Shown piece by piece: positions 49,145-59,775 of a DNA stretch of 64,000 bases (positions are counted from its first letter, which is position 1; each line of letters starts with the position of its first letter). Made by a program: the position numbers and the translations under genes. Below the pieces are notes generated by a model. The model saw only the letters and a list, made by a program, of their open reading frames with translations. It was not told the origin of the DNA and ran no database searches. This stretch comes from Odiellus spinosus. Its lineage: Eukaryota; Arthropoda; Arachnida; Opiliones; Phalangiidae. The stretch lies in contig OY987234.1 in NCBI GenBank assembly GCA_963920705.1, forward strand, positions 20,603,794 to 20,667,793. The letters are read 5' to 3'.

Positions 49145-51688
49145 AACATCGAATATAGCGATATATTGTATCGATCGAAATCGGAGAGATCAAAGTTACG
49201 GAAATTGATCCTGTTTCAGAATATTTATTCTTCAAAAGCCTATATATTATACCAAATGTTTGTATATCCGAAAGCCTTTTAAATAATATAATAAATATTA
49301 TTTCAGTGTAGACTCTTGTTGAATTTAAGTTTGGCCTGAAAGCTTAAACGTGAATATAATCATTGTATATAAAATCAGTTGTGCCTGAAAACTGAAAAAT
49401 CTTTGAATCCTGCTTGTGCTTGTTATGTCACTTGTGTTATAGGGAATTAGCTTTCAAAAACTGTCCTAATTGAACGTGGCCACGGTTCTATCAAATTTCC
49501 CGCGGCTCGTACTCTTTCGGAAGTCGTCGTAGCGCCCACTTGCGGTATCCGATGTTTCTGCCCAAGGTTAGTAAGAGCCAAGGAGCTGATCTAAGTTGGC
49601 CGTGGCCAGCTAAGCTTGTGATTTTTTGGGGGAAAAGTGGAAAACGGAAGCCATCTTTCAGTTTTGAAGATGCATGTGCCAGGAACACTCTAGAGTTGGA
49701 ACCAATTTTTCTCTTCATCAGGTAAATTATTTTTAATTTCAGTTGTAATATTTTAAGTTTTTTCTAATTTACAACGTAATTTAACGTAAATAAATCTGTT
49801 ACAGGCTTACAGAGGATAAATTCGCAATTCTACAAGTCACCAAATTCGCCATGTGGGAGACCAAGGCCCTAGATTTAGTATTTAATCCTTAAACAAAAGA
49901 ATGGATCATTACAACAAAGGATTACAGACTACCATTGGTACCGTTCATCAAAATATCTACCATGTACTGCAAGCTCACATCTACTACACTTGTCAGCATC
50001 AAAGTAAGAAATTGTTTTACTTTTGGGTCTTTTTTGACTATTCAGAAATGTATTTGTCAACTGTTGAGACAAATAAGCCTCTTCGACGGAAGAAAAGGGT
50101 ATGCATCCTTCACTAGTGTACTTTGATTTTTGGTGTAAGAATGCTAGCATATTTCGTTAAACGAATGAGTAGAAATGAATATGATGCCGTAAAGAGTAAC
50201 ATCGTTGACTAAACCATATTTGAAGTTAAGATTTTGGTTTATAATTTATGCCGAAGTTTAATTAACGGCGGGTAGTGTTTTGCAATTGAAAAAGGCAATT
50301 TTATTTTTATTTGGGGAAATGTTCTTAACTTTTTTAAAAAACAAAACCAACGCCTGAAACTTTTAAGGTTTTTAAACCACCTACTTAAACAACGGACTTA
50401 AAAGGGATCGCTGTTAGACCACTGTAATTTCCAAATGCTGTAGTTTCTTATTACGCGGGGAATTCTCCCAGAGAGAACTTGTTTTTTAAAACTTCACTAG
50501 TGCTTAAAGGGACACTATCAGCTGCAATTAAGATTTCTTCTGGTTCCGTATGTAAAAGTATGCCCCACCAAATTTTTTCACAATTTTTGAAGTGGTAATA
50601 TATCAGAAAATATTTTTTTTAAAGCTTTATCTTAGGCATGTGCTTGAATTTTGCTACAGTGACTTCTCTTCAATCAGTGGCCGCATTTTTAAAGTGTTTA
50701 GATTGTATTTCATATAGAAATATACAAGAAAATTGGCTCAGGGCCCGCCGCCTAAAAAAGCTCGCGGTTTCTCAATTTAAATTAGACTTAGAGCAATTAT
50801 AGCCATTTTTTACAATTTATAAGCATTTTGTCAGTTTTTTTTTTTTTGTTTTACTAAATTGATAGAAAAGCCGGTTCTTTTCCAACTGGGACTGTAAAAG
50901 CTCCGCTACATCGAGAGACTATCTCAATAACCTCTAGCCTCTGATTGTTCGGGAAACCACTTCAAGTTTTGAATTGAAATAATTGATCAAAAATTGTGAA
51001 AAAATTCCAGAGTTTACATTTAATTAAGAAAAAACAGGAAAAAATTAAAACCCCTAGTAAAATTGTAGGTCTTTCCTGTAAGTTAGCTTTGACTTTAGTT
51101 AAACTGAATTAAACCTAGCCACTTTGCATTTGGGAATTTATAGCAACAGAAAATTAACAAACGTTTATTTAAAGGGAGCCCAAAGGGGGTGCAAAAGACC
51201 AATATGGGGGGGGGGGAAGACATTTTTAAAAAACGTCACTATCACGTGATAGGGAACTATTTTTCGTGAAGAGCCCTGGCGTAAATAGGCATCATCCGGA
51301 TCCGGGGTGGAGCCACGAGGCCCACGTTGGAGTAGGGAGTGGGAGGACTCGGGGAAACGCGGAATACTACATATCGGGGAACGCGCCCAAACACCTAGCG
51401 CCAGGATAGTTCTAGCGGCTATTTTGAACCCCACAATTGGTTCCCATGATGACGTATTTTAAAAATGTCGACCCCTCTATTTGCACCCCCTTTGGGCTCC
51501 CTTTAAGTGAGAATTTTATTACTAATGAAATTAGGCTTTGGCCATTACTGATAAATTAGAAGTCCAAATTATTTTAAACTATATTTATTTATCACGATTG
51601 CGGAAGATGAAAAAAATATATAACAAAGAATTTAAGAAAAGGTTAATTTGTTTAAAATGAAATATTTGATATTTATCAATGCGTAATA
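49145..51688. other. CNG 3' flank and spacer before LAMTOR5
   Basis: CNG AATAAA at 49290-49295. Beyond it there are no recognised exons. Open frames at 49540-49725 and around 49900-50130 have neither a domain nor support from a neighbouring exon. It contains the TTAA element at 51173-51502, and a TTAAAGGGACA string near 50507 that may be one end of a decayed element. Confidence 0.5.
51173..51502. mobile_element. TTAA-flanked MITE with 23-bp perfect TIR
   Basis: AGGGAGCCCAAAGGGGGTGC + AAA at the left and its exact inverse at the right, flanked by TTAA (51169-51172, 51503-51506). The GC-richer interior contains TATCACGTGATA and a run of 11 G. It lies about 190 bases past the LAMTOR5 stop. Confidence 0.8.
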
Positions 51689-52257
51689 TTAGACATCTTT
51701 CGTAGGATTTTTGTAGATGGCTAGTGTGATATCGTTCTTGTTCTGAATCATAATATTGCTGAAACGTAGAAAGAAATATTACTATAGGGATCCCCTTAAT
51801 TGTATGATAGTTCAAGCAAATCATACCAATTATCCGATTCTAAATAAATTATTGGTGGGGCATTATTGGGTTCCAGCTGAGACGCTAGTTGAGCCATGGC
51901 AGCGAAAATACCCGCAGATTTTGCTACAGCATTTCCTTTAGCTAAAATGAATTACAAATTATTCATAAAATAGAATTTCAGAGTTATAACCGTGTGACAT
52001 GGTAACAAATTGAGATACTCACACGTAAGACACAAGCCCTGAGTATCTGCGCATAAAGCTCCAGTCACTCCAGGTGTCCTACACCTGTTGAAAATCAAAA
52101 TCATACATATTATTTAAAGCAAATTTGCACCTTTTTGCAAGCAATAAGTCATTAACTGATCACAAAGCCTTGGTCTATTACTTTAGTGATACACAACATA
52201 TCAACTAGCGTTATTAACTTACAGATCGTTTAAAACTTTATCTAAAGACTTCTCCAT
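51689..52257 (-). CDS. LAMTOR5: LAMTOR5 (HBXIP), Ragulator roadblock-like subunit
   Basis: Four small exons on the minus strand, starting at ATG 52257 (exon 1 52257-52223, exon 2 52084-52023) and ending at TAA 51689, give 93 residues; the human protein has 91. The sequence follows the family throughout: MEKSLDKVLNDL, then TPGVTGALCADTQGLCLT, GIFAAMAQLASQLEP, IIYLESDN and NIMIQNKNDITLAIYK. The ESDN/NIMIQ region is diagnostic. LAMTOR5 is a roadblock/longin-type subunit of the pentameric Ragulator that anchors Rag GTPases to the lysosome for mTORC1 activation. The exon-exon phases are 2-1-2 and all junctions are GT-AG. TTTATT near 51582 on the plus strand gives an AATAAA on the gene's strand. 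Confidence 0.93.
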
Positions 52258-54907
52258 TTTATAAAATTACTTTCTTTTGTTGAAAACTAATTGAATTTTG
52301 ATTACAAAGGAGCTTTCTCCACGTTTTATAATGGGTAAACAAAACTCGATCCTCGTGATTTTCGCCCCCTTTCTGCTATTTTTATCTCGGGTCAGAGCTA
52401 CTAGATGGTGCGAGCGAGTCAAAATCTCTCCCGCCAATTTTTCCCGCGTAATTTAAGCATATACCCGTGAACTTTCCCGAATCTCTCACTGGGATTTCGG
52501 TACAAATAGCGATTTTTTTATACTAACCTTGCAGCTCGGTATAAACTTGGAAAACTATTGAGACATTTAAAAATATATTCAATGAGGAATTTCACTTTAG
52601 AGGTAACAAATATTATTTTACCTAGCTTATATTTTATCTCTAAAATATCTAGTAAAAGTTCATTAAAAATTTCTACTGTAACTAAATACGCGATGATCTT
52701 TTAATTAGTCCGTGATTAGGGTTTCATTGTTTTTTTTCTCATTAGTAGTGTTGAGTACTTGACTTTTTTTGCATTTTATTATATTCAAACTCTTAAATCT
52801 ATAACGACCTCTCAAAACTTTTGTAGAGAGAAAACTCTTTAGTCTTTGATACTCCCATGACTCCCATCATAGATATTCATTTCATAGGTTTTAAGTTATG
52901 ATTTATCACAAAATACAACCAAGGCTTAGCTTCAATTATCTGTAGAAACTATAGAAAGTAACAAAAACTGCTATTAGCCGAAATCTAGAACGCGGTATAT
53001 AACGTTAGTAATTATTGGGTCCCGCGCTTTATAGCTAATAAAAAACCACGATGAAATGGCTCATTTTTCGGGGGAGGACTAGCTTGCCTATTTTCCTTTT
53101 CATATTACATCATTAATCTCGAAAGATTTTTTGTAGCGGGGAGAGAAAAGTTGTTGTCAGACTAGTAAAGGGCCATACTCTTTTTCTGGGTCTCCTAAGC
53201 GTGCTCAGTTTGAAATTTCATCGTGTAGAAAGTTAGGATTCCTCCACAACTGTAAGTTTTCGCAACATAGTCTTGTTTAGCGCGTACTGAATTCTGATAA
53301 TGATTATGATTGCTCTCTGTTTAACTTACTCGAAGCAATAAAGGGACGTTAGGGGACGAAGAAGTTGGATATGTGGGCTATTAGTAAATCCAACCACTGT
53401 CAAGCTTTAGTACGCTTTGTACAGTTTGACTGCCGTAAGTTGAACTATCTTTACTCTTTAGGCTTAACGTAATGGTGATGGCTGAAGGGGGAGAATGATG
53501 TAACGAATGAAAGTAAAAAAATGAGGATGAGAATATGAGAGGGAAGCTCGGGAGTAAGAGGAAAAGTGGAGAAAAGAAAACCATCACTCGACGTTTAATT
53601 CTCGAAGAAACCGTTATACCAAGTTATACGTACTTTTGGTTGTAGGAGGCCGGTGGTGGTGGCCAAAATAGTCGCTTAATCGGGAGAACATTTTCATTTC
53701 CGCTAGAATGGCTTCCATACTCCTCCCCTTAGTTTGTTCATCCCCCCGATTTCACCCCTTCTCCACCCCTGACTGAGATGATTTACCGTAAGAACGGGAA
53801 GAAAACCACCATCGTCTGAACGTGCGTCGAATTTAATTCGACTATCCCGCAGTATACGCTTCTATTACCAAATAGTTAAGTTAGGAGACCCGAGAAAGAA
53901 TGAAAGACATATACAGAAAAAACCAAAAAAATAAAAATGGGGTCCCCATTGTTTTTACAAAAATTCCTTTTGCAGTTAGCTAGGGCAGAAATACCATAGA
54001 GAACTTAGAAATGGAGTTGTATTCCAAATCAGATGTTTAAAGTAATGCTGTCACAGATTTTTCACTAGCTCAATGCTAGAAATTTAATGAATTCAGCTCT
54101 AAAAGTTAAATTTAATGAAGCTGACGTATTAGTTGAACTGTGAACCCAAATGAGCATAAGTAGAAATATTAATAATCCTATAGAATCTGCTCTTATTGAA
54201 CCTCAGGGGTAATGTTTGATTCTTTTGGAAGATTTTGCGTAAAACGTTCTACTACATTTCGATATGCTCTTTGTAGTCGTTTTGCGCAGCATATTTCGAG
54301 GGATGGAGAAGTTTACGTTTTGTACGTGACCGGTTTCTTTTCTCTTAGATTTGATCCTCCTCATCTTTAGGCCTTCTATGACTATAGTCCTTCCGTCGGC
54401 TTCGAGACAATGAAGAGTGATAAGCGTGAAAAAAGAAGTACGTTTAATGTCGTCATTACTCGTTTTTCTTTCTCCCCGCCTTTCAATACATTGTCTCTAA
54501 GTTAGCGAACGATCTACGTGTACCGTACTTTGTATGGTTTTGGTGGCCACCCATGGTGAAGTGTGGACCAACCGCAAAAAAGTTGTTATAGTTTTCTTTG
54601 GTTTAGTTTTAGAACAAAATATTTTCTCCCCCCCATTATCGTATTTTTGGCTCAAAAATATTTCATGCCATGAAATAAATTCTAATAAAAACGGGTTTCT
54701 ACTTTGGAAAAGAGAAAATTAAATTTTCAGGCTCATATTTTCAAGTTAGTTTAAAGGGAATGTAAAATGATGGTAAGATACGTAACAGCGGGAATTTATA
54801 AGAAAGCCCCTTTGAAGGAAGTAAGAAACGACAAAGTTTCACTGTAAAACTAGACGGATTGAGGCCTATTTTATTCTATTTATTTGACAAAATCCAATCT
54901 TTTTTAA
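52258..54907. other. Gene-poor spacer
   Basis: I see no recognised gene, RNA or array. The LAMTOR5 promoter should lie at its left edge. Reading frames are short and without domains. Confidence 0.4.
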
Positions 54908-55341
54908 AGGGAGAATATACCTAATTACAAGTGATTTTTTTATCGATTCCTTATCGTTTAAATAGGCCTAATCCATCGATAAAAAGTTTACAATACAAAT
55001 ATTAAATTAGAAATAAATTTAAAACTTGCCCTGAAAATAGGCTTAGCGGGATTCATGGAGATCCTGAATTGAGTCCGTGTAAGGTCTAGCGACCAATGAG
55101 CAATGGCCCGTCGTTCGCGCGAGATCTCCACGAGACTTACGTCGCGCGCGATTGGTCGCTAGACCTTACACGCGAGGAAAACAGGACCTCCATGAATCCC
55201 ACTAAGCCTCTTTTCTGGGTAAGTTTTAAATTTATTTCTAGTTTAATATTTGTTTGTAAATATTTTCAGTAGTGGATTAGGCCTATTTAAACAATAAGGA
55301 ATCGATAAAAAAATCACTTGTTGTTAGGTTGCATTCTCCCT
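54908..55341. mobile_element. 434-bp TTAA-flanked foldback element
   Basis: The termini AGGGAGAAT and ATTCTCCCT are flanked by TTAA (54904-54907, 55342-55345). Inverted pairs continue inward for most of its length: AAGTGATTTTTTTATCGATT, AAATAGGCCTAATCC, GGGATTCATGGAG, then GTGTAAGGTCTAGCGACCAA (inverse at about 55150-55171). It is one long, nearly complete palindrome. It shares its ends with the 30284-30990 element. Confidence 0.8.
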
Positions 55342-55381
55342 TTAATCAAATTTAACAAAATCCAAATTTTTAAATCATTAT

Positions 55382-55582
55382 TTACACTTTAGGACGTTTA
55401 CTCCTATGTCGAAATTCAAATTCTGGTAAAAGCAAAAACACTCCAGGGTACTTTAAAATTTCGCTTATGTCCATACTCCATGTTCCTCCCTGGGCGCTAC
55501 CTAACCTATGACCGATTTTTATTCGGCCTTGATTATTGAAGGTAAAGGCGTGTTTAGTGTCGCGACGTCTCTTAATTTTCAT
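55382..55582 (-). CDS. Small uncharacterised ORF, 66 aa
   Basis: A single open frame begins MKIKRRRDTKHAFTF and ends LPEFEFRHRSKRPKV. It is basic with a hydrophobic middle (EILKYPGVFLLLPEFEF). Composition is more protein-like than most random frames here. It sits just beside the TTAA foldback element. About 170 bases away, on the plus strand at 55756, MRSAFLKPALQKPATLAN precedes GTAAGA, resembling a mitochondrial presequence exon. I recognise no family and found no second exon for either. Confidence 0.25.
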   Translation of the reverse strand: MKIKRRRDTKHAFTFNNQGRIKIGHRLGSAQGGTWSMDISEILKYPGVFLLLPEFEFRHRSKRPKV

Positions 55583-56282
55583 AGATTATGTCGAAATAAT
55601 AAGCTTTTTTACCTTAATTTTAAAGTATTTCGGTAAGATGAACTGGATTTACCACTAAATTAACATTATTTGTTAGTTAAACGACTTTTAAATACTTAGA
55701 AACTGTTTATTTTTGAGTCGGCTATTTTAACCCTAAGCCTAACCAAGGCCTAACGATGAGGTCAGCATTTTTGAAGCCAGCATTGCAGAAGCCGGCGACG
55801 CTAGCCAATGTAAGAAATGTTTAATCTTTTGGGAAGAAATTCCAAGCTATTTAAGAACGTAATTTCTGATAAAACTTGTTTATAATTAGACGTATTGATG
55901 GAATATTTTAAATCTGGGGAAATGATTGAATTGATGAATTATTGTAATCTTGATCAACGGATATTTTAGGTGAGTCCAAATAATTTTCTCAGTGTGATTT
56001 TAGGTGTCCAATAGGAATCTAAAATACTGGTAATTTACTGTAAAAACAATGGCTCTGGAGTACGAATCTTGTAAGAAAAGGTAATCGGGGCTTGGGCAAA
56101 GAAATGATGACTGGAATCACCAATGTTACTGATAATGATATTGAACCACGAATCGTCATTGATTCAATTACCTTTAGGTTATTTGATATTTTGTTAAGTT
56201 GTTATAAATGGGATGGCAAATAACGTATGTATCAATTATTTTGGATTAGGGGCTGGCTATAAAAGACTGCTCTCTACATTGA

Positions 56283-56732
56283 AGGGACGGTGATGATGAT
56301 GTTAGCAGATTTGTGACAAAATATGACAAGGGAGACTAGGGGACTATAACTTTTACATTATCAGGCTTATAATAGTGAAGTTCGTGTTAAAATCTCTGGT
56401 AAAATATCACTTCGTAACCATTTAATCGCAAAAAGTGAAATGTAAAATTCTTCAAATTCATTGAAGTAAGAATAGGCGAATATTAGGTTTGATCTTTAAT
56501 GTAAGGAGGCTGTAACATTTTAAGGGGTTCCAACACTCACAAATTGTGAATATTAATAAAATTAGACCCAAAAGGTGCGTTAATAACGAATTTGTAAGGA
56601 AATATTTTTAAAAAACAGTAAGTTTTATCCGAAAATTAAATTTTAATCATACAAAATAGCTTAGTAAAAATCCCCCAGAATTTTAAAGTACATTTTTGCC
56701 TATAAATAAAAGCGTACCCTTTCACTGTCCCT
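56283..56732. mobile_element. Possible TTAA-type MITE
   Basis: Left AGGGACGGTGA after TTGA; right TCACTGTCCCT before TTAA. The TIR is short (10 of 11 match), so this is tentative. Confidence 0.4.
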
Positions 56733-57575
56733 TTAATCCAGTTTTTGAAATTTAAGTGAAAACCTACAATCCTTATCTGAATTTTTAAATTTAAATCGAG
56801 CGAAAGAATAAAATAATTATTCTTAAAAATAGTTTGAAGGCTTCTCGTCTAGACTTAAAAATTAGGTTTTATTAAAAATATTAATAATACACCCTTTATC
56901 GTAATTGTTAAACATGTTTTTCGGGAAATTGACATCTGTCACACCAATTTTTATTTTATTTTTCGGTTTCTTGTTCTGATTTAAATGAGAAAGACTCGTT
57001 AATGTAATTTTAAAGTGTTTAATTCATTTGATTTAATACGTAGTTATCTAGAGTTAGTATAGATTTCAAACGTTTTCGTCTACCGGGTTATCTCCTTCCG
57101 CTATAACGTCTCTTGTTTCCGATAAGTTAGACTATTTCAGTACATAATCTCTAACATCCCGGAAAGATGGATTTTCCCGGAAAAAGATTCCCTCCATAAA
57201 ATTTAGCTTTCTTTACTTTTACTCTTTACGATTCTATTTTTCTGTTCAATTGTACAGTTTGCAAAACAATACTTTATCCTCTCTTATGCTTTACATTGGG
57301 TGTAAATCCGCCATAGTTTCGGCATGTTTGCAAACTACTTTTGAATTAAATATGTGGGGAAAGAGAACTCGAACTATGAAAAAGCAATTCTCTTTTTAGA
57401 CGAGCCGGTGGTCGTCTTTTTTCTTTTTTTGTTTTTTCCTTCACCAAACCAAAGAATATATCTTATTTTTCTTCCTCTTAGAAGTCCGAATTTGTTCAAG
57501 AGAAGTGTAGAGGGCATTTGGTTCCCTTGTTAGAGTTCTATTCTATTGATAGGAGGCGATATCCGTTATCTTTAA

Positions 57576-57752
57576 AGGGATACTGAAACACAAATTCATA
57601 AACTTTCTCATCAAGTCAACTTTTTTTTAAAAAATATGAGACTTAGCTAAATCAAAAATAGAATAAGTTTTATGCTCAAAAGGTAGAACAGAAAAAATTC
57701 AAATAGAAAATTTATTTGATGGATATATTTGAATTAGCGTTTAAGTATCCCT
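57576..57752. mobile_element. TTAA-type MITE
   Basis: AGGGATACTGAAACACAAAT at the left and its imperfect inverse ending AGTATCCCT at the right. The left flank is TTAA, the right TTAT. 177 bases, non-coding. Confidence 0.7.
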
Positions 57753-58053
57753 TTATGGGGTTTCAGAGCTGTAGGATCTGCCAAATATTCTTCAAAAGTT
57801 GGGCCTGACTGAAAATTGAAGGTGGGATGGGATAGCATATAGAAAGGAAAAATCCATAAAATATTTTTTTTCCATCTCCACTCGACTTTTAAAGTTTTGT
57901 CGCCACGCTTTTTTGAATTTCTAATCGAAAAGAAGCCCTACCAAAAATGTTTATGAACTTCTTCCCCGCGTTTGAGCTTACCAGTTTTTCGTGTGAAAGA
58001 TAATTCTTATGGGGTGGTGGGATACCTAAAATAAAATTGTACCTACCAACTCA

Positions 58054-59775
58054 GTCGATTTATAGAGCAGAACAGAAATTTCTAATACCTAGGATTGAGT
58101 AATAAAAAATATTTTTTGATTGATTAAAAAATAATAAAAGCACTTCATTTCCACCAAGGACTATTAACGATGGACCCCTATCTTTAAAAATAAAGATAAA
58201 TAATAAATCCTGGCGTTCATAGACGTCCTCTAACGGCAAACGGGGACAAAAGCGCTACAAAACCCACTCTCCAGTTTTGTTAATTACTACTTTTGTCAAT
58301 GTATGCCGTTAGAGGGAGCGTATAAACGTCAGGTTAAGCTCCTCCTCATTATCTATTAAGATAATTATAGACTTAGATGGTAAAGTCCTTGGTTTAAATA
58401 ACTCCTCGTAGATCGAGAATGTCGATTTATAGAGCATAGGATTTAGTATTAAAAAAATATTTTTTGATTGATTAAAAAATAGTAAAAGACTTCATTTCCA
58501 TCAAGGACTATTAACGATGGACCCATATCTTTAAAAATAAAGAATAATAAATCCTGGCGTTCATAGACGTCCTCTAACGGGAAACGGGGACAAAAGCGCT
58601 ACAAAACCCACTCTCCAGTTTTGTTAATTACTACTTTTGCCAATGTATGCCGTTAGAGGGAGCGTATAAACGTCAGGATAAGCTCCTCCTCATTATCTAT
58701 TAAGATAATTATAGTCTTAGATGATAAAGTTCTTGGTTTAAATAACTCCTCGTAGATCGAGAATGTCGATTTATAGAGCATAGGATTTAGTATTAAAAAA
58801 TATTTTTTGATTGATTAAAAAATAATAAAAGCACTTCATTTTCACCAAGGACTATTAACGATGGACCCCTATCTTTAAAAATAAACACGAATAATAAATC
58901 CTGGTGTTCATAGACGTCCTCTAACGGCAAACGGGGACAAAAGCGCTACAAAACCCACTCTCCAGTTTTGTTAATTACTACTTTTGCCAATGTATGCCGT
59001 TAGAGGGAGCGTATAAACGTCAGGTTAAGCTCCTCATTATCTAGTAAGATAATTATAGTCTTAGATGGTAAAGTCCTTGGTTTAAATAACTCCTCGTAGA
59101 TCGAGAATGTCGATTTATAGAGCATAGGATTTAGTATTAAAAAATATTTGTTGATTGATTAAAAAATAGTAAAAGCACTTCATTTCCATCAAGGACTATT
59201 AACGATGGACCCCTATCTTTAAAAATAAACACAAATAATAAATCCTGGTGTTCATAGACGTCCTCTAACGGCAAATGGGGACAAAAGCGCTACAAAAACC
59301 ACTCTCCAGTTTTGTTAATTACTACTTTTGCCAATGTATGCCGTTAGAGGGAGCGTATAAACGTCAGGTTAAGCTCCTCATTATCTAGTAAGATAATTAT
59401 AGTCTTAGATGGTAAAGTCCTTGGTTTAAATAACTCCTCGTAGATCGAGAATGTCGATTTATAGAGCATAGGATTTAGTATTAAAAAATATTTGTTGATT
59501 GATTAAAAAATAGTAAAAGCACTTCATTTCCATCAAGGACTATTAACGATGGACCCCTATCTTTAAAAATAAACACGAATAATAAATCCTGGCGTTCATA
59601 GACGTCCTCTAACGGCAAACGGGGACAAAAGCGCTACAACAACCACTCTCCAGTTTTTGTTAATTACTACTTTTGCCAATGTATGCCGTTAGAGGGAGCG
59701 TATAAACGTCAGGTTAAGCTCCTCCTCATTATCTAGTAAGATAATTATAGTCTTAGATGGTAAAGTCCTTGGTGT
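58054..59775 (+). repeat. Tandem array, five units of about 344 bp
   Basis: The marker GTCGATTTATAGAGCA recurs at 58054, 58421, 58765, 59109 and 59453; the last three periods are exactly 344 and the first is 367. Each unit contains an internal foldback: CCTGGCGTTCATAGACGTCC then TCTAACGGCAAAC, and about 80 bases later GCCGTTAGAGGGAGCGTATA then AACGTCAGG. Units are highly similar. Confidence 0.93.

Larger units (their letters stand above)
55756..58053. other. Spacer with two TTAA-type elements
   Basis: Apart from the possible start exon at 55756, no coding exon is supported: the open pieces around 55890-56080 are closed by stops in every frame that would keep a splice. It contains candidate elements at 56283-56732 and 57576-57752. 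The remainder is AT-rich and unassigned. Confidence 0.4.

Noticed and set aside
49540-50130. Frames that could join as an exon pair after the CNG gene
   Set aside because: No recognisable domain and frequent stops; the CNG gene already ends with a stop and an AATAAA.
55880-56080. Candidate second exons for the 55756 start exon
   Set aside because: Every frame that keeps an AG...GT pair contains a stop codon, so the continuation is not supported.
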